A DNA stretch of 64,000 nt, from NCBI RefSeq assembly GCF_041260155.1, contig NC_091941.1, positions 38,326,747 to 38,390,746 on the forward strand, given 5' to 3'. Every line of letters begins with the position of its first letter. Positions within the stretch are counted from its first letter, which is position 1. The position numbers and the translations under genes were made by a program. This stretch comes from Ptychodera flava (Eukaryota; Hemichordata; Enteropneusta; Ptychoderidae). The notes below the pieces were generated by a model. That model ran no database searches. It was given only the letters and a program-made list of their open reading frames with translations, and was not told where the DNA came from. Positions 43,863 through 55,800 of the stretch are shown one piece after another.

Positions 43863-46800
43863 GTAAATATCAGGGGGGGGGGGGGGGGCGCTAAGGTATT
43901 CTTGTCCAGTTATACGGTCACAATAGGGGAGAACCATTTGATTTCTTGGGGGAATGGATGATGGGGGTGTATTGTCGGCAAAATTGATCTAGTAATGGCA
44001 TTTCCCCTTAAAGGGGGAAAAAAGTTCCAACAGAGAGAGGTTAAAAACAAACAAAGTGTGGAGAACATTGAAAGACCTGGGTTCCTCATCATCATGTACG
44101 TCAAAAGTATCTACAGGTTCCATTGGGCTTCATGATAGTGACTCGATTAATTTTCATAATCACAAGTGGTCAAAACATTTAAACATTTCTTCATGACTAT
44201 CGCTGCAAGCCTTGTCCGGAAACTTCCTATTGGTATGGGTCGATTTAATTAAGCTCGTCTTCATGTTAATATAATACCATGTGAAGACTTTAAGAAGTAT
44301 CATGTCAATGAACTGCTGATTTGCATAATTAATGAATGTTCGTAATAAGGCTGATATGTCAAGGAATAATATATGTAATCCAGTAAATAAAGTGGGCGGG
44401 GATTTCATTGGTGGAGAGAAGGCAGCTTAGGGAGCTTAATGAACTGTTGTGTTGAGTTGGGAGCAGGCAGACCAATACCAGTGGGAGGGCAGTGACCAAC
44501 AGCCCTTCTTCCCCTCCAAATTTTAGGTCAAGGTCAAAAATATATAAAATCAGTATATCAGCATTCAAAATATGTTTTGTGATGATTTTGTAAAAGTGAC
44601 AAAATTTATCAGTTAGCCACACCTGTATACATCTTTTTCAGAGCCATAATCCTATCATTGCAAGTCTTTTGATTGAGAATTTTTACCTTACTTTAAGAAA
44701 ATGACATTGAAGAACGATTTACAGCATGCATTTTATAAATGAAAAGTTTTGTACATGCCCTTACTTTCATCTTGTGCTCACTCACTCATATGTTTTATAC
44801 TTTGACACCTTCAACTGTTTGTACTGTATAAAAGTCAATTGAATGGTGACTTATAAGCCAATTGGGCTAGGCAACTCATAGAGTTGCAAGTCACAATGAT
44901 AAACAATTACTACTACATGCAGTTTGTCTTACTTTGTGTCCTTTTCTTCCAGTTGTTTCCAATGACAAAAGTACTGCTAAAAACATTATCGCCACTACAG
45001 CGACATCCTCATGTATTGTAGTGGGTGTAGAAAAACCCATAACCTCACAGGGAGGATTTGTCCAGAAAAGGGCTACAGGATATGATTGCCATGTCTGTCA
45101 GAAAATATTCATCACTCCATCTGGACTGAAGAAACATTCTGTCATTCACAGCGACCTTCGACCTTTTCCTTGTCAACTCTGTGATAAAAGCTTCAAGCGT
45201 TCTGATCATTTGTGAGTATACATGTAATTCGTTCCTAAGATACAAGCAGTTTTTTTAAGATTGTGTGTATATAGCTCTTGTCAATGCTTAGACATGCTCT
45301 TTTCCATCAAATCTTTTTCGCTTTCTTAATCATTTACTTTTGTTTGTTTTCATTCAACTAAAGCACAGAGGGAATACGCAATATGAAGAATGTAATTCTG
45401 TTTCTCTGTCATGAGATGTACCATACGGTGTTTTCATTTTGATTTTTCTGAGTAGGCTACTGTTAGATGGTAAAGATGCTTGGATCTACCATGCCAAATA
45501 AAAAAATATGTGTGTTTCTGATAGCCAGACCTGCCCAACTTTAAAATTCTCTGACCCAAAAATTGTTTTCTAATTTTTCAAACATCACATAAGATTTTGC
45601 CAAATTTTACTGCTTTTTGACTGGTCAAACTGAAATGAAAATAAAAAATAAAAAGATTTCCCTACCATATTTCCTGAGGACTTGTTAACGGAAGCACACA
45701 ATATTTTTTATACACCTCAAACATACACAAACTGAGCATATTAAACAAAAAGAATATTAAACAAGATATGCAGATTTTTGTTGAGTGTAGGATCTACTAC
45801 ACGAGCCATTAGCACCTACTATGTGCTATTCAATAAAAATGATAATCTTGATAGGCTTGATACCAAGTTGGCAGTTACAGAACAAGGTCATAGGACACAT
45901 TGCTTGACCTTTGGAAGGTTAAAGGCTGCATGACCAAGTCTGGTCTGCAAAAACAGTATGATGTTGGTTCAAACATCTGGCACAAAAATATTTAGAAAAT
46001 TGAAATTTTAAAAAAGCACAGTTGAGAGCTCAGAATCGATATTTTTTTTGTAACCAGATCAAGTCATATGGTAGCCATTCACAATCAAATAAAGTTTATG
46101 TATGGATGTTCTGTTGATGGATGTCAGAAAGAGTTTAGAGAAGAGAAGAGTTGTAGAGCTCACATCAGAGAACACCTGCAGCTACTGAAAGGTCAAGTGA
46201 AAGTGTCAGTAGAATACGCAAAGAAGGATGAAAGCCAAAAGGATCATGGACAGAGTGGAAGCTCTCAAAGTGATTCAGTAGAAAACAGCTCTCCAAAAGT
46301 TGTGACTAAGTACATTTCACTTCTCTCAAAGCCACGGCAAGATGTCAGTGGAAGTGGCAGCACTTCTAAACCAGCTGCAGCTTCGGCAACGACGCTTCCT
46401 ATTCACACTGCCAGTCAGTCCGACAGCAGCTCTGAAAAAACCTGCATTCTACCGCCAAAGGAGATCAGTTCCTCTCATACTAGCATAGCAACCAAGTTAA
46501 CAACAAGTCAGTCTCCTGCAGTCAAATCTGAATCTTGTGTTACAAAGATGCCACCATCTGATACACTTTTGAAAGCTCTCAACGTTCTTGCTGAAGAGGT
46601 GAGGAAAAAAGCTGTACCTGACCCCGCTGGCGGTGATGTTTCACAGTTCTTCACTTCTGATGGTGACAGTACAAACAAACAAGATGTTAGAATAATCAGC
46701 CATTCCAAGATTAAGGTCGAGAAGTCAAGTTCAAAACCTGTAACTTTTACCACTTCTATTCCAGTGAGTCATCAAGCTGTCAAAGCTAACTTTTCACCTT

Positions 46801-49800
46801 CAATTGGTAGTCATGTAGGTCAGCCCACTACATCATTGCCACCTGTTAACCCAAGTTCAGGTGTGGTTCAACATATTCCAGTGTCTGTGTCATTCAGTGA
46901 AGACAAAACAGCAACGTTGCGGCTGTTTGTACCCTTGAAGTCAGGTAGTGTTGGTTATAAGGGATTATCACAGGCAGCCAAGCCTTTGACAATTAAGGTG
47001 CCACTGGACAGAAACATCTCTGAATCGAGCGGTACAAGTGGCAAAACTACATCTGTGTCCACGTCTTCTGGACTGAAGATCGTTGAGAAGTCAATCACAG
47101 CTCCATCTGAAAAAACTCCATCAAAATCAAATCCTGTGCATGCCATGAATCCCAGAATGATAGATGGGCTGACAAAACATCTTCCATCAAAAATGGAATC
47201 TGCAAGTACTTTGTGTAAGGCATCATCTGAGCAAACCAGACAAGTCAAGCCATCTCAGTCAGTCACAGTCATAAAGAAACTAGAAAACTATCAATACAGG
47301 TAAAAATGTTATCCATATTGCTTCGTCTTTTTATTTATATTTATTTACTTGTAACCTGAGTAACAGCTTTACATGTAAAAGAAGGGTGTGATTTACAGGA
47401 TTGCAAAATACTTCACAAAGATTACAAAACAAACACAGAAAGAGAAAAAACATTTCATAGTATAGTCAATGCATCTACTATTATCAATGTTCAGTGTTTC
47501 AGCCAGCGTGCGGCATTGCGACATTTGACGCAATTTGTTTTGTTTTGTCCCGATAAAATAACCATTGTGGGTCACCATGACGCAATCTGAGTAGGCCGTA
47601 TTTTAGTGGCTATTGGATTTTTAGACAGTGCCTTCTGGACAGAAAAGTACAGCTAACAATTAATAAAATGTTGTATGTTGAAACAGTTTACCCTCCTCCC
47701 TACAAAGTTGCAATGTATTGAAACAGTTTACTATCCTTCTACAAAGTTACAAATTCCCTGGTACGTAAAACAAACATTGTTGCTGTTCGATACTACAATA
47801 CATCACTGATATAAAACGTCCATGAATACACTGAGGCTTGGTTTTACCTAGGTGAGTGCCGCGTACCGGTCGTCCTTGAGTTCAAGTTTTACCTACATTG
47901 CTTGCATCAAAATTTGGCCTGCAGCTACTCAGTTTCATAGTAAAAACCATAATTTCTAAGGAAACTTTCACAAACAGAGTCACTGTACAAGTGAAAAGGA
48001 GAAAAACTGAGGTTTTCTGAAAGGTCAAATGTGGGTCATCTCACATGATGTCATAAATGAAGACCTCTTAAGTACACAATTATGGTTCAAAAGAAACCAC
48101 CTAGGGAGGGCCAATAGGTACAATCTTATGTTAAAAAGAAATTTCTTGGTGCCTTCCAATTTAAATGTCATCTAGCTTGACTGTCAGTTTTAAATTATAT
48201 TTTATTAAGAGTCATGGCAAAGGGAAATTGTCAACAGTACTTGCAGTAAGCATATTCATTATCAAATCTTCACATTTGAGCAAGAATTCAAAAGTAGAGC
48301 TATTAAAATTGTCCATTTGGCATATTTCAAACTACTATAACTTATACTAGAAATGGTGTGATTCTGAATGATTTTAATATTTCTGCAGATTCCATCAGTT
48401 TAATGATATAATAGTGAACATCACTATACATTTCTTGATGATATCAAAATATAAATGAAAATATTTCTGGGCTAAAATGTTATCATAATCTTTGAAACAA
48501 TGACTACTCTAAAACATTGGGAAATTAAATGAACAATATCATTGTGTATTGTTTTACAGGATTTGGGTTTGGCCAAACCCTTTTTGTCTCAAGAAAAATA
48601 CTTATGCTTAAGATGTTATCGAGTCTGCTTGATCACAACTATGACACAACACCAGGGCCTTAAACACAACAACAATTGTATCTACATTGCCACTATGCTA
48701 CCCAATGCTTTCTTCTGCATGGAAAATTTTATCTGTGTGGCTCACAAAATTTTCGTCATGACTTAAAAACTGCATAAATTTGCCACATTAGGAGCTTGTA
48801 GCTGAAATGTATTAAGTTGTCATTCTGTGAACACTGACAGAATGCTACTGAAATATTCTGTATCTGTGGTAATATACACTTCACACTGCTACCTGATTTT
48901 TAGAATTGCCACCTAATTTTATTTCTGATGGTAAAAGTTTACCACCAGAAATGAAAAAATATTTCTATCACTAAAAACACAGATAATTAATGCAATAAAA
49001 ACCGAACAAATATTTCTTTAATGTAAAATACAAAACATCTTGATTTGAAAAATAAAGAACTCCTGAATACCAAGAAAGTTGTTGCCACATTTGAGATAAA
49101 CTGCCTAAAATTTGCTCAAAGTGGCTACAAGATTTTTGATTCGGCTAATGAGTTGGCTAATCATCTTGGTGACTTAGGGGGAGCCATACAGTTTATGTGC
49201 ATACCATGTGGTAGCAGTAAACTTAATGGTACTGCAAGTTTCATGTTGGCACAATTTTGCACAACACCATTGGCCTAATATATATACTTACCATTAATGC
49301 ACTCACCTGACTTGCCTGTTGAACACCAAATATAGTACCAGGTCATAATGACACATAATGACACTGTACCGTGTTGTTTTATTGAAATACATTACATGTC
49401 CCCCAAAAATTTAATTTGTCCCCCATTCAGGCCTACTATGGGTCACTGTGTCCCCATGCTAGCAAAAGCTGGCTGAAACACTGAATGTTGAACTCATCAG
49501 AGGAATGTGTATCCTAATCTTGAAGGACAATTTTCACATTGAAAACAAGTATTTCCTTGATTTTGAACATGATGATTAAAATGACTTCAAATTGCAAGTG
49601 ACCAGCACGAGATACATGTCAAAGTTTCCCTAAACATTCAGGCTATAAGATAAAAGGTAGTTTCATGGCTTAAATTTGAACAAAAATTGCAAATGATAGA
49701 ACTTTGCCAAAGACTTGAATATTTCAGATAAACACTTTGCCTCTGAATGATCTGTCTTTGCTAAAGACATTAGAATTTGGAAGCTGAAAATTTGTCCACA

Positions 49801-52800
49801 GCAGAAGACAATCTTCCAGGTGTATATATCATTTATAATTTCTTTCATGTGTTTCCGTATATTTCTGTGGATTAGTTTGTTGTTCATGCTTTTCATTGTT
49901 TCTCACATGAACTATGGAGTATTTCTGACAATTTTTCTGACAGAGAACACATATGTGAAAGGTATGTGAAACGTGCAGCCATAAAACAAACAAACTGTGC
50001 TCACATGGACATATGTGTTTAGAGCAAATGCTTTCAGGATAATTTCTGTATTCCTGATGTCCAGTCAAGTGTGTTGGAATTGTAGTGAAATGTTTGTCAG
50101 TGATATCACCATGGAGGGACTTTGTGTTATCTTGCTGATAGCCATTACATGACTGTCACCTTGAGGATTGATTGCATCCCAGCCTGACATGACATGGAAA
50201 TACCTTGTTCTCCATTGCAATACAGTAAAAGTGATCTGACCTGTCACGTATGTAAGAGGGTTTTTCACTCAGTCAGAGCGCGATGTGGTCATGCCAGAGT
50301 TCATCAGTCGATTGGAACCAGCCAGTACAAACCAAACAGGATAGAAACCAACCATACAGGACAGCTGACTAGTGAAAACAAAGTGATCACATCTTCATTG
50401 ACTGCAGGTGGTCCCGGTGAGTAGCAGTGTGCCCTCTAAGCATAATTTTTGAGTCATGACTCAAAAATATTCTCTGTGACGCAAGAAAATTTTGAGCTGA
50501 ATAGGAAATAATACATGGTGACTCAAGAAAAATAACCAAGATTTTAAATTGACTCAAAAGTTTTTTGAAATTTTGTTAGTTAGAGGGCACACTGGTGAGT
50601 AATAAGCAGTGAGTTCAATGGTTCATGGATGTGATGGAATAACATCAGTCACTGGTCTCTAATAGGGCTTGTCTAGATCCAGCAATTTGATTTACTGAAG
50701 CAGTGGTTTATATTCTGAACTAGAAGGCCAGGGCCCTGGACAGTTAGTAATGAAGTAAAACTGAAAACCTACAGTGCATGTTTGAAGGGCTACCGTATGA
50801 GAAAAAAATATTACCTGCATAGTGTCTGTAATCTCTCATAGATTTTGACAAACTGAGACATCAGCATGCCCAGCTTGTGGTAAATTTTAATCCGTTTTAC
50901 ACTTGAACCTCTAAATATATGTATACCAGCTATCAGGAATCAAGTTTGTGATATCTGTAGAGATCACGTGACAATGATTTTTTCTTGAAAGTCACAAAGG
51001 GTTTGTACCAATGGTACATGTATGTTCTGTTGACATCTATATTGTGAGATAGCATCATGATAAATTTATCAGAAAAATCTTAGACAGAAACCTTCAGTGG
51101 CTTGATATTACAGAATATTGACTTAAATTACGTAAAAGGGCCAGTAACTTTAACTTTTGATGATTTGTTTCGCTATCTTTGTTTTTTATGTCAACAAGTT
51201 CTTATTCTACTCTGTAAAGTATTTTGAAACACCACCCATTTCACTTGTCAACACAGCATCTATATATATGTAATATGTACTGTTATTGTTTATATTTGAA
51301 TACTAGTCTGGACCAGAATTCACTTGTCAACACAATGCAGTCTGCACATGTATAGGATAAGTTGACAGGCTGAATACCGTGTATCTCGACATCCTTTGGA
51401 GTTGAACAAGAACCTGTTGTTGACATAAAAAACAACAATAGCTAAAATGTCATGAAGTCCCTTAAATTGCATTAATTCACAGTGGCTGATGCAATACACT
51501 GGCTGGAGGGAAAGTCTAGTAATAGTAAACATTATCATTATTCTACAGAAATAAAATCAACTTGCAATCTAGGCATGAATGCAAATGAGAAGATAGACGC
51601 CACAAAACCTTTACAAAGAATTATTGAAGTAACTGTAACACAGGACAAAATGACAAATAAAGAGTCTCAGAGTACTTGCAAGAAACAAGAGGAGACATGC
51701 TTGCCCACGTCCACGTCTGAAGTTACTTCACAAAGTTCTGTAGGAGTTGTGCCAACTGCTGATTGTCAAGATAGGAATATGATTGCAGTGAAAGTAGCCA
51801 GTAAGAATTGTACTCCATTATGCAGTTTCAAAGAGGACAGAACAACTACAAGGTCAGTGTAACTTACAAGTGATTTGTCATTGCATTGTTTTGCATACTA
51901 GTAATATCGACAATGTATCATTTTCAATAAGTTTCATTCATATTTTTACAAACATTGACAAGACCATGATGATTCATATCATTATAATTCCAAAGGAGTA
52001 AGGAATTTTGTTTTCATACATCTATATTTTTCTTTTCAATCATCATGTTGTTGAGGATGTCTAAATTTAGGAACTGTTGACAGAGTCCCTCCCATGGAAG
52101 GCCTTGTTGAAACAAAATCAGATATTTTGTTGCAAATTATCAATATACTTGATGTACTATTCAGTATTTACGACCAAAATTTACCAATTAAAATTTAGAG
52201 TGGACAAACAGGTAAACAGAAATGCCGATGATTTATTCATATTTGTTGTTTTCATCCACAGAAGTGGTGTTGATCTAACGGGAAAGTCAATCTTGTCAAA
52301 CCAGAACCATGGTGAGTGAAAAACCAAGGAAGCAATTTTTCATGACACAATCAACTTAATCTACAGAAATAAAAATACCAAAAATATCAATATTATTTGT
52401 AAAAGTAGTCAAATTATTCACTACAAGTGTGTCCACCAAATCTCTAGATCCGACTTTACATCTCATTTTTTTCTGTCTACAGTAATAAACAATGGAACTC
52501 CAGTCAGTCTTCAAAAGCCAGTCAGCACTCATTGCACTGGTATTAAAGGTATTATAAAAATCAATCTGATTAAAATCAGATGTAGAGTACGGCGACTTTT
52601 AGTTAAGCATACGTGGTATTCTCTTGCTGTAGTGAGAGGTGACAGCAAGAGAATACCGCGTACGTGTAAGTAGACATCGCCATACTCTACATCTGATTTT
52701 AATCAGATTGTATGAAAATCTAAGATACTTGAAGTTACAGTGCTCAACTGAAAAACATCAGCTTAGTCTTTCTTTGATACTTCCAAGGGCTTTCACATAA

Positions 52801-55800
52801 ACTTCAATGTTTCAACTTTCAGGATCACAAAAAATCAGGGTAAGATGTTAAAATTCTGGTGGATTGGAGTTTCCAAATTACAAAAATTTTACCAACTGTG
52901 GTGGATTTTAGTTTAAAAATTACATAAATTTTACCAATGGTTTTCATTTTGTCATGTAAATGTGCACTATCTCTCTAGCAAGTCCACATAAAAATAATGT
53001 AGTTAACCTTTTGAATTTATTCACAAGCATTCCTCAAAATGATACAATGAACTGAGTGATAATTTGAAAAATTTGGAGTTATATCTTTCAGAAAACATTT
53101 TCCCTCAACATAATTCGTATTCAGGTTATAAAAAATGCTTCACTATCATGTGACCTGCTACAAATATTTCCTTTCTGTGAAATTGTATGCATTCAAAACC
53201 CAAAGTTAATGAACATTTTATTTCTTGAACTTATCATTGTTTATAGTCGATAACCTCCTGAAGACCTTGTATCCATCTCTTGGTTTAAATTGTACTGTCC
53301 CTCCAATCTTGAAAACAACAGAAAACCAAGGTATGATGGTGAGTATTGTTATGCAAAGTTTGTTTATATGTTTTCAAATCGCATTCTGATCCTACTCATT
53401 TAGGGTGAATAGTAACTGAACAATGTTGATGTTTAGGGTAAAACCTTTCACAAGCTGAGTAAGTCAATTCCACATGCCATGTATAATGTACCACAGTAGC
53501 CCATTCTAACAACAACTGCACTTTCAATTTTCACAGCTGGATGATTGTAAAGCCATTGATGATGGACATCTCCAATATAAATACAACTGTAAGTTACGTT
53601 TTTACTTCTGATGTGTCAGGGACAGGGGAGGAGGGAGGGGTGTAAGTGCCATATTATATATTATAGCCAAAACAAGGGACTATTTACTTGAGGGCAGGTG
53701 ACCATTTGCCCGACACAAGGAGGGCAAATGGTCACCTGCCCCCAGGATACATAGTCCCTTGTTGTGGCCATAATGTTTTTATTACGTGCCTCTCTTACAT
53801 AGCTTTCACTCCAAAGTCTAGGTTTACCGGCAAATGATAATCATATGATTTATTTCCTTTTTAGATGAAAATCCATTAAAAAATGGAATGATTTTAATCA
53901 TCAAATGAAAGAGTGATATATTTCAAACACCATCATGCAGTTTATCAATTTTTATATTCAAAAATTTTTTTAAACCAGATTTCCTTTGTAAAACATGTAA
54001 TTTGAACATTTTTGAATCCCAAAGTTGTCAAGATGAAAATAGTTCAGGTTCACTCTCAGTCAAATGATGCGGCCAATGATGTCAACTCAGATTTAGAGCT
54101 GTACATTGCAACTTTTCTGCATTGAATGGAACTTCAATTCATTGGATTATTTTGCAATATTGCACATGTGCATTGATATGCTTGCCCTCAATACAAGACT
54201 TGTTTTCCATTCTCAAATCATGAAAATTTTTTCAGAAAAGAGTACCCCTGAGAATATGACATTTGCACGGATGAGATACAATTCATGCCATTTTAAATAC
54301 AGCATGGATTACAGTGCCAAGGCTGTGATAATATGTGCTCACAGTTTGTACTGCTGAATATAAGGCCTATTCATATTGCATAATGCTCATGTTTGCTGAA
54401 AGACTTGTTTTTGAAATTACAGGCAATAATCTGTCATTTTTTCCTTTATTTTCATCACATGCATGGTTGCCAGGCAACATCTACTGGCAACCAAATGAGA
54501 TTCACCGTTTCCAAATTGGTTTGCTGAACTTTGGAAAGAACTTTGAAGACATTGCAACCTACGTGAGTACATGAGATTCTTTTGAATAACAGTCCAAAGT
54601 AGTTCATGAAGTATTTTTCTGGTGCATCCTACCGGAGGCCAATGATGATGACTCTGTATGATGCAGATGATGCAGCTTCCATGGCTTGTCTGATTGTTTG
54701 TGCATTATTATCTCCCTACAAATGGACCATGGTCAAAGGATACACAGGTTTTCTTGAATTTATGTCTTGAAGACATAGGGTTTATGGTTACAGCTTCAAG
54801 GTTTGTCATTGTCAATTCCTTTTCCTTTGGAAAAATGGATACTTGAATTGGCAAATTGAAGTCAAGTTCACAAGTTGATATCGTGACTCTATCCAGTGTT
54901 GGTGCTACGGTATGGGGAACCTTGTGTAGGAAGTACGGCAACATTCCAACAATCTGTTATCGTGACCACTCTTGTAAACCATTTGAAAAGTCAGGGAAAT
55001 AATGTTGTGACTTTGAAAACATTTACCGCCTAATTACCCCTAGCAAAAATTTATGTAATCATAGAGACTTTAGTGGGAAGGACTGGGAAGATGACCCTAT
55101 TACATTTGCAAAGAATTATATGTACTACCTAAACAAAAAATCAAAGAAAACAGCACTGCCAAAGGAAATGATGAATAGAGATGACTGTTTTAAATTTTCT
55201 TGCCATAACATTATGGAGATGTTAGACACATAGGTTCATCTAAATCTAAATGTTACTAGCACAGAGGAACCTGGACTACACAGCTGTAAACTGGGAGTGC
55301 ACAGTAAACAAAAGTACTTGTCTGATGAAATTGTAAATGAACATAACATTGCTAATTTCACAAACTTCAATTTTGTGCTTTCACTTTTGATAGCTTTGTC
55401 AAACAGAAAATTGATTGTGTTGTCACTGTAACTTTGTTTACATTTCAAATTAAATCTATGACCTCATTTGGAACTAATACTTGTGGCCATTTTCTCAGAA
55501 AATACTTAGCAGCGCTCACATAGTGGAGTCACAGTGGTTTTAAACTCTTTATACATTCACAAGAACACTAACCAGCAACTTTCACTTTTGTTCCTACCAC
55601 ATATATCCCTTGTTCTTCTATCCGACTCGAAAATCACCTGTGATATTTCTTGTTTTCAAGCTTTCTATTATAGTTATTAAGTATTTCATTTCTCCTACTA
55701 TACACAGGTTGAAACAAAGTCTGTCTCCCAGTGTGCCAAGTTTTACTATGTCCTAGAAAAACTGAAACCCAGTCTACAGAGCTCTCCACTTGACAGGAAT

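Noticed and set aside
52824-52840. 17-base mini exon with an acceptor and GTAAG donor between 52.5 and 53.2 kb
   Set aside because: Including it puts a stop into the following exon; skipping it keeps the frame.
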